Origin: Arsenophonus sp052174455
GTDB taxonomy: Bacteria > Pseudomonadota > Gammaproteobacteria > Enterobacterales > Enterobacteriaceae
Reading direction: 5' to 3'
DNA length: 64,000 bases
Assembly (NCBI GenBank): GCA_052174455.1
Contig: JBQMRP010000030.1
Coordinates: forward strand, 169,020-233,019
The number at the start of each line of letters is the position of its first letter. The stretch's first letter is position 1. A program made the position numbers and the translations under genes. The notes beneath the pieces are model-generated. The model ran no database searches. It worked only from the letters and a program-made list of their open reading frames with translations, and had not been told where the DNA came from. Positions 11,000-22,109 of this stretch are shown here, piece by piece.

Positions 11000-13015
11000 A
11001 TACAGCCTTTGCCAACATAGTTAAAATACATCAAGTATGATATCAGTTAATAGTTAAGAAATTGGATGACTTTTTAAGTGAAGACTAAAAGGAATCTATT
11101 TTGTTAAAGGGAAATAAAATCAGTTTACTGGGGTTTATTGCAAGTTAAAACTTCATTGGGGTATATATTTCTTTGACCTAATATACTAATTTTAAAGATA
11201 TTAACTCTAGGTTAAGCTTAATAAGGCTCTTTTATTTTATTCATTGTTCTGATATAACAATTTCGTTGCTTGTCTGTATGTCAAGCTGAGTATCAATAAA
11301 AAGCATCCTATCTCCACACAGGATGCATTCTACGGATTTATGCACAGGAATTTTTTCAGAAAAATGAACCCTAGTTTTCTAGTTTTTGTAAGTCATCATT
11401 TTCAGCGCCTTATACACATCTTCGGTAATAAGGTGAATGTACCCCCATTCACGTTTCAACAGGAATCTATATAATGCAACATCTTAAAATATCTAGTCGA
11501 AAATATAACTCTCTAAAATACTATTTAATGATCTTTTCCTGTGTCATTCTCTGCTATCGGTATTGTTGAGTACAGTGCTTGTAGTAATAATACACGACTG
11601 TTCCGAGCTTTCTGTAATGTTATAGTTTTAATTACGGATACAGGCGGAGGTTTAAAATAACGCCCGAAGGTATTTATGCTCCCAAATACCTCTCGTCTTT
11701 TTAGCGAAGTGCACTTTTCTAATACCTTACCGGTAGTGTCTTTAGATAACTTTGACATTGCTTCTTGGCGCAAATATGCGTCAGGGCCATCTTTTCCAAG
11801 AAGTGGTAGTAATTTATGATCAGATCATCCCTGCAACTCAGTTGCCAGATGATATCGTTTCACCATATCCCTTTTCGACCACTCTTTTTTTAAAACAGAT
11901 TACGCTATACAGAATGTTTAATATTCAGATCTAAACAGATAACGAGATATAAACATGTAGATATTTATTAATTTTTTGACCATCAGTATAAAAGGTATAA
12001 AAGATATCAATTTCAATACCCTGTTTGCCTACTTGCTGCAGTATAACATTGCTGACAGCCACCAAAATAGAATATTAAGTAGCAACCAATTATTCTTGAA
12101 AACCTAAATAAGATAAGAATAATTAAAGTAATGTATTGCCAGTCGCGCAATCGGATAAAATATGAATTCGCTGTCCTATAATCGCTGTTTGGCAGTTTTA
12201 AAGCCGTATGAACTGCAGTTTTTGACTTTTAGATTTAGTAGAAAAACATTTGTGGGAAGATTTAGAGAGAAACAGCAGTAGCGATCAGATAAACCCCATG
12301 ACACAAATGATGCAGGCAAGCATTCGCTCTATAGAGCGACGAGTCTACAAGTTTATACTTCAGTATATTTTTAAGAAAAGTTACTCCAACCACCATCAAA
12401 TGGTGAAAACTAGTTTAGTTGTAGAAATGTATATTTATGTAAATTACTCTCCGAGTATATCTTGATAGAGAAATAGAAATCATCGTCCTACTGGTATTTA
12501 TCAGGTCTATCGGCAAAATTATCTTTATATTTTCCTCAGGAAGTAAAAAGAGCGGATTATAATTAGTATCACTATAGGTGATAAATTCATTAGCAAGCAT
12601 ATTCAGTCATTGCATTCCTTAATGCAATTATATCCATCGTCACCAGCATCGCCTGGGCAGTTGTACAAAAACCTGGATAATTTTGACTAGAGAGACGGGA
12701 TAATACTACGGTCTAGAAAAAATTGGTAACTAAAAGTCGAACGCATTATGTATAACCTCTTCTTTTAGATGTCATAAAAAATTTAGTTAATCTGTTATTA
12801 TTAATTTCAAGAGGAAAATCGTAACGCGCTTAAGATAGACAGGCAGTGTACCATATGAAGCCGCGTGTTATCTTCGTAATTTATTTGATTTTTTTAAAAG
12901 ATTTATTTCGATCCATCTGCTGAATTCCTAAAAATTAATATATCGCAGAATATAAAGCAGTATTTAGATTATAGATATCTCTGAAAGAGAGTAGCTTAGT
13001 CGTTCAGATCATATT
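11000..13015. pseudogene. Unassigned, partly higher-GC decayed region
   Basis: 11300-12650 is visibly less AT-rich than its surroundings. Short frames are present: minus strand 11525-11830 reading LPLLGKDGPDAYLRQEAMSK, and plus strand 12250-12400 reading WEDLERNSSSDQ, then 12605-12690 reading LYPSSPASPGQLYKNLDNFD. I recognise none of them. A piece with less base-composition decay may have been inactivated later than its neighbours or have come in from elsewhere. The flanks, 11000-11300 and 12700-13015, are AT-rich with nothing visible. Confidence 0.35.
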
Positions 13016-13017
13016 GC

Positions 13018-13375
13018 GCTATGTTTAATGTAGTTTCGCTAGAAGAGAACTTCCCAGTAAGATTATTAAATTTTTTCTTGGAATTGAAAAGTTTGTAACA
13101 ATATCGCTAATTATAATGAATATGCTCCAAGTGTTAACCATGTTCATGGTAACAACTAGGGTAGGATAAAGTGAAATGAGTTGCTCAATGTATGAATTCA
13201 CATCATCTACCAGATTGTCACTTATCTCAACTAATGAGATGCAGTTTTAATATTGGTAGAGAATAAAAAACTCTTTTGAGCTGTATAACTATTTTCTTTT
13301 TCATGCCAACCGCTGTAGCGAAAATTCTTTTTATAATATAAGGGATTTCTAATAATAAGTTTTACAAATATAGCC
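13018..13375 (-). mobile_element. IS1595-family fragment (5' part)
   Basis: This aligns with 15340-15691 of the full copy: GTAGTTTCGCTAGAAGAGA at its left side and the terminal block AAGGGATTTCTAATAATAAG at its right. Only the region encoding the N-terminal part is left; the rest is missing at lower coordinates. Confidence 0.7.
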
Positions 13376-13379
13376 GTAA

Positions 13380-13866
13380 GATTACTTTAGTAACGCTGAC
13401 AAGTTAATGTATCTTTAAATTTTATTACTGCCTTACTTGTTTTCTTTTTCCTGAGTTTCGTTGCTACCGCGCGTATTGTAGACGAACAACTAGGTTTATG
13501 AGAGCAGTATTGTTTAGGAATTTGGCATGAGGGAGAGGAGCTTCTATCCGATTTACATTACAGAAGATATTTCAGAAGTGTACTTAAATCTAGGAATTAC
13601 CATTATTTTTAGTTATTACTCATTTTTGATAAAAATATACTGACTCACCCTATTATATAGGGTGCTGAGGGAGAGGATTCGCCACTATTTCTCTCGTTTA
13701 TTGGTTATACTTCAAACTATTTCTAGATTATAGAAAAGTACACTATATAGTACGTGATTTATTAGAAAGCTTATTTATTGCGGTATTTTTCTACTTATCA
13801 ACAAGCTAAATTAGCGGATTATAGACATTTTTGTTGAAGTTATTATACAATTATTTTTGTCTATAT
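13380..13866 (+). pseudogene. Unassigned gene relic next to IS481
   Basis: The plus strand keeps short open pieces: a hydrophobic stretch, then FLSFVATARIVDEQLGL, LGIWHEGEELLSDLHYRRYF and later GEDSPLFLSFIGYTSNYF. They look like an N-terminal membrane segment followed by a soluble domain, as in some sensor proteins, but I cannot name a family. The gene may continue beyond the IS481/IS1595 stack at 15946-16210, where LLTELLQISKTSVRSLSLH is read. Confidence 0.35.
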
Positions 13867-13867
13867 A

Positions 13868-15945
13868 ACTTTAAGTCTCATATCTCGAAAGATAGTATGG
13901 TTTTTTTTGAATAATTCAAGTTTAACCTTGATCAAGCTTTTATAGACTGCAATTGAGTTTTACAAATCAATATTGATTGAGTAATTTCTAATTGTGCACC
14001 TAATCATATTGATGAGGAATAATCATAAGCTATTGACCAGAATTAAATAATGGCTTTACAGCCCATCTTCTATAAGCTAATTAAATCGCTTGATTATGCC
14101 ATTTTACTTTAGTGTACATTATCGGGGTAAGAGTCGGTGCTCTATATTAAACTCTGTACATAAACAATCGAATTCCTATTTTTTGGTGATTGAATATTTT
14201 CGCAGACTAAAAGGCGGTCTGTAAATTATTTCTCATTATCTATAAGTATGATAAATAGCCATGAGAATTGCTTAGTTAAGATTACATAAAAGTGTCGAAA
14301 ATTAACCGCGGTCTTGACCTTATAAAGACGGATAAACCTATCGAGTGGCGTGATCTATCGTATACATACGAAAAGATAATAGCGTGAAGTTTTATTTAAA
14401 ATTTTCGGAAATATTCACATCTACATGCAGATAAATACTTAGTATCTTTTAAACGCTTTACACTTTGTTTTTGGTGCTTTCTGTTTTATTTCACGAAAAT
14501 TCCTTCTCATGCCTGTGTAAACAGGGATCTATGCCAGATCGAGATATACTACTGGGTTCAGGAATTCATGTACGATTGACAGCAGGTCGTTAAGAGGGGA
14601 AACGTTTTTATACAAAAAGGACTACGGCCTGTTGAGTGGGGCACAGTATAGTTAGCAGATGCTAGGAATAATGGCTGTGATTATTTGGTTATGTTAGCAG
14701 AGTTGTTGCTTTGCTCACAAAGAAATTTATAGCCAGATCTATAATTTAATTATTGTAATTCAAACAACCTTCTCCAAGTTAAATGATTCAGTAAATAAAA
14801 TAACCTTACATCACAGAACTCAGCTATCATTTTTAAATCTGCTAAAATAATTTCATATTTTAATATAAAATTTTTATCAATAACTCTTTGGTTACCTAAC
14901 CTTATTAGGCGATAGTGACTAATGTGATGTTTATTAGTAAAGGTTTCGTATGATTTTGCTCCATCTAAGTAAAAGATGGACTTTTTATCAACAATTAGCT
15001 CAAGAAAACAGACAACACACTCTGAATTAAACTCTTCAAAATATTATTACTTATATGACCTCTTTCGATCTTTGGCGATTAATTAAAACAGCGATTCCTT
15101 CTTTTATTTTATCTCCTCCTTCCATATTCTTTAGCTTTCCTATGTGGAATAGAATGTTTTCATTTAAAGAATTTATGGAAAAATGTTTCATCGATTTTAA
15201 AATGCACTTAGTGAATTTAAGTTAGCCGTCGCCGATGAAGTTAAAGAGGCAAGTAATACAATCTAAATGCTGCTTTCAAATTAATACTATTTTTGCTGAC
15301 TTTTGTAAAATCAAGATATTCAAACATACATCGCAGATAATTAAACTATTTATCCTTGTGATGTAGTTTCGCAAGAAGAGACTCCCAATAAGATTATTAA
15401 ATAATTTCCTGGAATTCGGGGAATTTACAATGATATTACTATAATCATAATAAATCTCTCCAGGGATTACATTTTCACTGTGACGATATGAGTAGGATAA
15501 AACGGAATCAGTTGCTTCAAGATATGAATCGATATCATAAGATTGTCGTTGAACAAACTAATAAGATGCAGCTTTATGTTGGCAGAGAGTAAGAAAAAAT
15601 TTCTTTGATCTGTATGATTGTTTGCTTTTTCATGGCAACTCCTGTAAGGAAAATCCTTAATACAGTATAATAAATTTCTATCAATAACCTTGCCATAACA
15701 TAGGTAATCATCAGTATCATTTTGTTTTTGTCCATTAGTAAGGGGAACTTTATACTGTTAAGTTTAGTTAAAGTAAATATTATGCTCTTTATTGGCCTAA
15801 AAAAGTGACTATGATTTTAAACGTTTTAGTTTCTTGATGATGGTTGAGCCCCCTTAATCATCGTGATATTTTGTTCCCCCTTTAACTATAACCTTAGTAG
15901 CCATTTTACCATGAATGTGGTTGTGCAACGAAAGTCCCTATAATG
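13868..15945 (-). mobile_element. IS481-family relic interrupted by IS1595
   Basis: Minus strand. The 3' part of the element is 13868-14693 and the 5' end is about 15692-15945; between them lies an IS1595 copy. It matches the second IS481 copy (48640-50730) over both segments, including the 5' end near the ATTCATGGTAAAATGGCTAC block. The transposase is recognised better from the second copy, where HRVLTDNGKEFTDRLLS is read. It is decayed by stops and frameshifts. Confidence 0.75.
14694..15691 (-). mobile_element. IS1595-family relic nested in IS481
   Basis: A minus-strand copy aligning with the plus-strand copies at 9995 and 30745. The right end TTAGCAGAGTTGTTGCTTTG is the reverse complement of the 3' end of the copy inside sdhA, and the left end is at the ATAATAAATTTCTATCAATA block. 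It interrupts the IS481 relic at the same point as the copy at 49485, but in the opposite orientation. Confidence 0.75.
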
Positions 15946-16210
15946 ATCAGGAGGCAAACACTTATGCATTGAAATGACTTATGCAACAGAGTAAGGGTTA
16001 TTAACCGAGTTACTACAAATATCAAAAACCTCAGTACGATCACTAAGCTTGCATATTACCAACAAAGGTAAATTCTTGTGTTTACAGATCTTTCTAATCT
16101 TTTTAGACAAATTAAGTAATCATTCTGTTTATCGTTATACTGACCATGATACGTTTTTATAAAACACTATTTAACCATTATAGTGAATTTAGAATCTCAC
16201 ACTCATTACG
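15946..16210. pseudogene. Unassigned relic piece
   Basis: Plus-strand pieces LLTELLQISKTSVRSLSLH and SNHSVYRYTDHDTFL are readable but unrecognised. They may be the downstream part of the relic at 13380-13866, split by the IS481/IS1595 stack. Confidence 0.3.
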
Positions 16211-16214
16211 AAAT

Positions 16215-17525
16215 TATTAACAAACTTGGTGTATGGCGTTTAGGGGTTAACGTTTTATTATAATGTTTCATAAATCTATTCTACATCTTTAAATTAGACG
16301 TTTTTTACCATTGGAGTCAGCAGTTCAAATTCTATTAGCCTGCTTCCAGTTTTTCTAAGCAGCCGAATGAGAGAAAGAGATCAGCTTAAATATTATTAAA
16401 AGGGTTGTTTTTAAGCCGCAATTCTTTGTGCTTCGGCTTCATAGCTTCACTGTCGTAAAAGGCGATTTAATTGGATTTATCGTTTTTATGACACCCAGTG
16501 CACTAATAGAAAATCACAGAATGCCAGCTGTTCTTCTTGCTCTTTCTCCAACTTATTTATCGCTTCAGGATATGCTGAAAACTTTCCTAACAAAATATCA
16601 AGGAGTTTATTAACGGCATCACAGGCTCTCTGCTAACCAAACCTCCTTCAGCTCATCTTAATTTTTAGTGTTACACTCTTTTGGAGGAATAAAGCTAACA
16701 CATCAGATGTTTTATGTACCTAACAAGATTTATGATACATATCCTGGAATATTTTTGCTACTGCATTCTAAACCAAAAGGCATTACTATCTACAATAGTA
16801 AGCCTAGATATGCAGCTAAACCGCTCGTGCGGTCATCCCAGAAGTTCGCCTTAGTTTTAATAACCTTCTTCAACTGCAACGAGCTCATTACATCCATGCG
16901 CAGTAATGATAATAATGACTACTAGGGAATGGTAATCATTATGCCTTTAGCTAAAAAATAAACATAGCGATATCGCTTAAATTACGTAGGCTCACCATTA
17001 TTCCAATGTTCTTCAAGTTATTGCTGTTTTAATCTGCTGATCGTGGTACTTGTAAGATAAACCATCCACTTCTTATCGAAAAGCCTAAAGAATTTTCTGA
17101 AAATTATAAGTGGAGATGCTTTGCCGATAGGTTATGGTAGAACAATTTTTCGGTGCTTTTGCACGATTTAGTTGTCACTGCGATCCCATGATCTTAGTTA
17201 CTTTAATCTCAATATTACAATACCAGTCTCTACTATATGGTTCGATATAGTACATAACCGTTATTGGTTATAGCAAGGCAGCGTTGAGCATGTTGTCGAA
17301 GGATAGCCTCTTTTTAAGCTTATCCTCAACAGCAGTGCCTATCAGACACCTGGCAAATTATTACAAATGAGTTCATGCAAGGGATCACAGATAAAATTTA
17401 ATTTTATAGGTATCTCTAGGATAAATTCATGCATATAATTTTTTCTGTTATTGACATAATTTACAAAATCAATCAGAAAATACAAGGCTATCGGCGAATC
17501 CATACATCAGAAATAAGAATAAATT
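16215..17525 (-). mobile_element. IS256-family relic, near full length
   Basis: The left terminal block CTTGGTGTATGGCGTTTAGG and the right terminal block ATCCATACATCAGAAATAAG frame about 1.3 kb that aligns with the other minus-strand copies. The reading frame is broken throughout. Confidence 0.8.
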
Positions 17526-18020
17526 TTAAGTTAATGGTAGTGATGCTTATATGGGAATTTTTATTCACGAGTAAGAGGTAACCACTATCAATGGTTATGA
17601 AAGAGGTAAAAAATGAATTGTTGAGCTGAAGCTCCGATGGCTAATTCAACTCGCAATATAATTATGATGCATAACAAAACTGGTTTAGATAGTATGAGCG
17701 GGGAACTGCACATGATTAGATTTTCAATAAAAATTATCTCAGCATTAAACCTTACTAAAATCTGTTGCTGATAAATATGAACTCTAAAAAAAAGTTAATA
17801 CTGAAAGGTTGCATGAGTGGTTGTAATGATAGTGATGATAGGTAAAACTGTAATTCACTAAACTTGAATAATTTTATGAACTAGAGTTCACTGATGAAAT
17901 AAGGTGTAAATTAGCAAACCTCATCGAGGTTAGTAGCAAGATTGCCTGCAATAAGGCTGATATAAAGCTTGCAACCTATTGGTTAAAATCGTAGAAATCT
18001 TGCAAACGGGATAGGGTTCG
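17526..18020. other. Decayed DNA, nothing recognised
   Basis: Several short plus-strand open stretches but no family resemblance that I can name. It lies between the IS256 copy and the possible yhhN relic. Confidence 0.4.
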
Positions 18021-18030
18021 TATAGAAACC

Positions 18031-18480
18031 ATGATCAGTTGGCTATTTCTTACTATGTTATTTTTTGGTAGTCCTATATTGATACTGCCTATTGCGATCC
18101 AGAATGGTAATCCGGTGATTTTTGAGTAATTAACGCTATAAATTGTTATTATTTGCTCTGGAGTGCTGATATTACTGATACTGCCAGATATCAGATCAAT
18201 GGCTAGTCTATTTGATTATATTAATTGTTGGTGTTTGGCAATTGCTCTTCAGTTAACGTTTATTACCTTCTATTTTACTGCCTTTTAGTTTTCTACTTTA
18301 TATCAATGGTTTTGGAATGTAGATAAATTTTACTTTCTATTTTCATTACTGACAATTTTATTGATTCTCAGTTATTATATTAATAATGATTTTACCTTCT
18401 CTTGGATTAGTACGTGTACTTGCTATTTTTTTATTAATAATGTCATTTATTATTACATAGATAGCGCATGAGAAATATTC
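18031..18480 (+). pseudogene. yhhN: Possible YhhN-family membrane protein relic
   Basis: An ATG at 18031 opens MISWLFLTMLFFGSPILILP, followed in the same or shifted frames by further hydrophobic segments such as SGVLILLILPDIRSM, ending near IDSA and a stop. It looks like a multi-pass membrane protein. In enterics yhhN lies immediately upstream of zntA on the same strand, as here, and lengths are compatible. Sequence similarity to YhhN is only loose, so this call leans on position. Confidence 0.3.
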
Positions 18481-19480
18481 AGTCTAGCAAGAGAATATAA
18501 TTTTTCTATTATGAAAATCCCATTTTTACTTTTTACTGTCAATAGTATTTGATTTATTGCTAACTATTGTTATTTATTTAAAGTTGCTAAAGTTACAATT
18601 ACCGTTACCAATTTTATTGGTAAATTTTTCATTGTGCGCTCAGTTAATTTAAAAGTTAGGTATATAGCTATTTTAGTTAAATAATATTTTTATCAAAAAT
18701 CCCTTCTTTATCTTTAACTTTAGAATTAACACTAAAGTGTAAGGCAAATCATAGAAACAAAATTTTAAGTAAGTGAATTAAAAAAAAGAAATGAAATGTG
18801 TGCATATTTCCACCCTATTAACAATATAAGCATACTTAAACAATCTTACTCTATAAATAATGTCGCTATATCGATAGAAAGAAAGTTAGTGGTCATAAAA
18901 TAGCAAAAAAAAATAGTATTATTATCTCTAAAATAGAGATAATTAAGAGCATTATTCTACAAATAAGAATGCTGATTTTTCGGATAAATAAGTATGAGAT
19001 GATATTGATAAATATAATTGTGTAAGTGAATATTTATTTATTTTCGAATAAACTAATACTTTGAACTCAAAAGAAAATGTGCGATTCAATTGGATTACAA
19101 GAGGTATGGTCTGCGTTAGCCATGTGAATAAAATTGAAATAACTATTAGCAAAATCATTCATGTCAAATAATTAAAAGTGTTATTTATAACAAATAAATT
19201 GATTATCGATGTTTCTGTTCATGATGATTCTATCAAAACTGTACGCAACAAGTTACCTCTAAATTATATAACCTAAAATAACTGAATTACCCGTAAATAA
19301 GAGCAAAACAACCAATTTACTAAATATAAGTATATAATTATTATAATATTTTTATATTAACCAGTTTTAAAATCTTCTTTATTGATATAAAATAGAAAAA
19401 ATTGCTTTTATTTTAATAAAACTGTATAAGCTCTATCTTATTACCATCAGAGAGATATAGCTAATATGCTCAAGTACTTT
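18481..19480. other. AT-rich DNA upstream of the zntA relic
   Basis: No gene recognised. A 68-codon minus-strand hydrophobic frame at 18952-19158 has no family resemblance and is probably chance. The eroded 5' third of zntA may lie in the last few hundred bases. One stem-loop at 18921-18943 is listed separately. Confidence 0.45.
18921..18943. terminator. 10-bp stem-loop, possible terminator
   Basis: ATTATCTCTA and TAGAGATAAT pair perfectly across an AAA loop. There is no clear T-run after it on either strand, so a terminator role is only possible. Confidence 0.35.
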
Positions 19481-19489
19481 TTTCAATAA

Positions 19490-20935
19490 AAAATTAATGA
19501 GTTTTACCGCAAAAGGTGCATTATTCATTAATGCTAGTGAAGAAGCGGCATTGATGCGTTGTTTTGTTAGGAGAAAGATTGTAGGTATATGCCGTTGGAT
19601 ACATATACCAACTCATTAGTAATTTAATGGCGCTTTTTTCTAAACAGCTGGGCTAATAAAAGTGATGTAGGACTATTGTTCTTATATTAATATTATTGCA
19701 ACCAATCGATATGGTTAAAATTATTCCTGGTAGTCTATTTTACTTACCGATGTTGAATTACTGAATAAGTTTGCTAGTTTTAATGATCACGCTAATCGGT
19801 GAATTAATCCCTATTGAAAAATAGGTGAAAAAATATCAGTCAGCGCACTTTTATTGATCACCTATAAAAATAAAAGTGATATTCGAATAAGGTAAAAATG
19901 CAATATATCGATTATCAATATTAATTGAGGAAACTGAATTGTCCGCGGTACTTATTTGAATGTTTTATTATTTGTTTTAGCCAAAACAAAGCGCCACTTT
20001 TATTATGTTAGTTAATACTTAATTATTATTACACTATTATTTTTTTCACAATTTTGGGAAATATAGATCTATCGTGTCATAACTTTGTTATGTTAATAGA
20101 TTACTCTTGTATTTTAGCGATCGCTATTTCAGAAGCAATTACTTCTACTCTGGCAGCAAAAACTCCATAAGGAGCCCATTATTAATGGTAGCACAGCTTT
20201 GAAACAATTAAGTTAAAATTATTCAAGAAACGTTATTACAATTTACCACTTTAGTTGAAATCAAATTATGCCATTCTTTAGGAAAATTGATTTTGCTAAA
20301 AATCAATCATTAGAAATTAATATTTAAGCAGTTTAAAATTATAAAGTATTGCCCGGTATTAGGGCATAAGGTTATTTGACAAGTGAATACTGATGATATC
20401 AGCACTAAATAAATTCAATGGTATGTTAACCATACAATGACAATAAACACTAAAAGTACTTAAAAATTAAGATAAAACCATTGTTGTATTACTTGATAAT
20501 AATCTACTTGGCATTCTTTGCTATAAAAGGTAGTAATTACGCTCAGATATTATTGATGCCGTAAATTAATTTAAAACTGAGTATATTCTAATGATTGAAA
20601 ATGGCATTAATGATATTTTTGCAATAAAAGTCATAAATGTTGGCAAATTGCCATGAGCAATGGAACGAATGTTGCTCTTGAAACCGCTGATGCGGTATTT
20701 ACTTATAATCAATTAACTTGATTAGTTGAGATCATTATCTTATTACGAACAACAAGAGCTAATATTCGTTAAAACATTGCTTATCGCCTAAGGACTAAAA
20801 GTCGTTCCATGGTGGCCAGTTTATTAGGCGTAACTGGGTTATGGAAAATCTATTTTATCGGATTTCTGTGCCACTACATTAGTTAGTATAAATATGCTTC
20901 GTTTATTGAACGACTAGCTAACATGGAATAAATAT
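19490..20935 (+). pseudogene. zntA: Zinc/lead-exporting P-type ATPase (zntA) relic
   Basis: ZntA pumps Zn(II), Cd(II) and Pb(II) out of the cell. Recognisable blocks in order are KGALFINASEEAA (IGALFIGATAEAA), VELLNKFASFNDHA (LLSPFASFDESA) and ELIPIEK (GESIPVEK). Near the end come NGINDIFAIK (DGINDAPAMK), AMSNGTNVALETADAVFTYN, and RANIRQNIAYRL followed by LLGVTGLW. The middle, including the phosphorylated-Asp loop, is poorly preserved, and many stops and frameshifts interrupt it. The zntA-tusA-yhhQ order matches E. coli. With the pump dead, zinc tolerance would depend on other systems or on the stable host environment. Confidence 0.9.
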
Positions 20936-21032
20936 TTTATTAAAAATTGTTTATTTTTTTGATAAAAGAAAAGTATAGTTTTATAATCTTTTTTCAAAAC
21001 ACTGTTGTGTTTAACTCGGTTAGTTTTTAGTA

Positions 21033-21278
21033 TTAATTATTTTTATGGATTAAATAGCGATAGGGACGTTTATGAATTTCTTTAGCTATCAATTTATGTT
21101 CCATAAAACAGCAAAATGCAGGAATATCACGAATTGTAGCCGGATCATCTGCAATAATTAATAAGGTTTCACCTTCAATCATCTGACGAACCGTTTTTCT
21201 TATGATCATAATTGGTTCAGGGCAACGTAATCCTTGAATATCAAGGGTTTGATTAGGACTAGTAAAAATATTTGACAT
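21033..21278 (-). CDS. tusA: Sulfur carrier protein TusA
   Basis: TusA receives persulfide sulfur from the cysteine desulfurase IscS and passes it to the TusBCD complex for 2-thiolation of the wobble uridine in tRNAs for Lys, Glu and Gln. The 81-residue product has the same length as E. coli TusA. The catalytic Cys19 sits in DIQGLRCPEPIMIIRK, and the LLIIADDPATIRDIPAFC and RYLIHK blocks are intact. It lies between the dead zntA and the divergent yhhQ, as in E. coli. The start ATG is at 21276-21278 and the stop is TAA. Survival here fits the usual retention of tRNA-modification genes in reduced genomes. Confidence 0.96.
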   Translation of the reverse strand: MSNIFTSPNQTLDIQGLRCPEPIMIIRKTVRQMIEGETLLIIADDPATIRDIPAFCCFMEHKLIAKEIHKRPYRYLIHKNN

Positions 21279-21401
21279 AGGTGTTTTGTTTTAAAATCTA
21301 TTTAATAATAGGTTAAAATTATATTTTAAATTAAATAAAGTTGCCGATCATTTTCTAGAGAAAAAACTTTTTTATTAATTTTTGTTTTTATTTATCTTAA
21401 G

Positions 21402-21407
21402 TATAAT
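21402..21407 (+). promoter_or_regulatory. Possible -10 box for yhhQ
   Basis: A perfect TATAAT lies 63 bases upstream of the yhhQ start in the tusA-yhhQ divergent intergenic region. A candidate -35 (TTGTTT, 21382-21387) is only 14 bases away, so the assignment is tentative. Confidence 0.35.
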
Positions 21408-21469
21408 AATGTATCGTATGAATTTAATTGTTATGGGTTTTCTCATTCTTTTTAAGAAAAAGGTATAAT

Positions 21470-22108
21470 ATGTTTGAATTAATGCCACAACAGCGTATTA
21501 AAGCACTCATCTATCTTTCCTTTTTTCATATTTTGATTATTACTTCCAGTAATTATTTACTACAACTTCCGATTACCATTTTTGGTTTTCATACCACATG
21601 GGGAGCATTTACTTTCCCCTTTATTTTTTTGATAACAGATTTAAGTGTACGTATTTATGGTGCTTCTCTAGCTCGACGGATTATTGCTATTACTATGCTT
21701 CCGGCTTTTTCTATCTCCTACATTCTTTCAGCATTTTTTTACCAAGATGAATGGCAAGCGTTTATTACCCTAAATAAATTTAATTTATTTTTTGTCCGGA
21801 TTGCGCTGGCAAGCTTTATGGCTTATGGTTTAGGTCAAATTATGGATATTTTCGTATTAAATAAATTACGTAATCATCGTCGTTGGTGAATTGCACCGAC
21901 TGTTGCAATGTTTTTTGGTAATTTATTGGATACGGTTACTTTCTTTTTCATTGCATTTTATCACAGCACTAATCTTTTTATGGCGACAAATTGGGTAGAA
22001 ATTGCTTTAGTTGATTATAGCTTTAAATTATTTATTTGTTTGTTATTTTTTCTCCCTGCTTATGGATTGATGTTGAAGTTAATTCTAAGTTATTTTTTCC
22101 AATCCTAA
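21470..22108 (+). CDS. yhhQ: Queuosine-precursor transporter YhhQ, interrupted by one TGA
   Basis: YhhQ is an inner-membrane transporter that takes up queuosine precursors for tRNA modification. Translation from the ATG at 21470 (AGG seven bases upstream) aligns with the E. coli protein (221 residues) end to end over 212 sense codons. Signature blocks are ITSSNYLLQLP, GFHTTWGAFTFPFIFLITDL, ASFMAYGLGQIMD and WVEIALVDYSFK, and there are about six membrane segments. The only lesion is an in-frame TGA at 21887-21889, exactly where E. coli has the second Trp of RRWW, so a TGG-to-TGA change explains it. The frame is unbroken on both sides. A very recent pseudogene, readthrough of UGA, or a sequencing error would all give this picture. 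UGA reassignment is unlikely because sucA ends in TGA overlapping the sucB start. Confidence 0.85.
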
Positions 22109-22109
22109 C

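Noticed and set aside
21887..21889. UGA reassigned to Trp genome-wide
   Set aside because: sucA ends with TGA overlapping the sucB start by four bases, which needs UGA as a stop; the single TGA in yhhQ is better explained as a mutation, readthrough or error.
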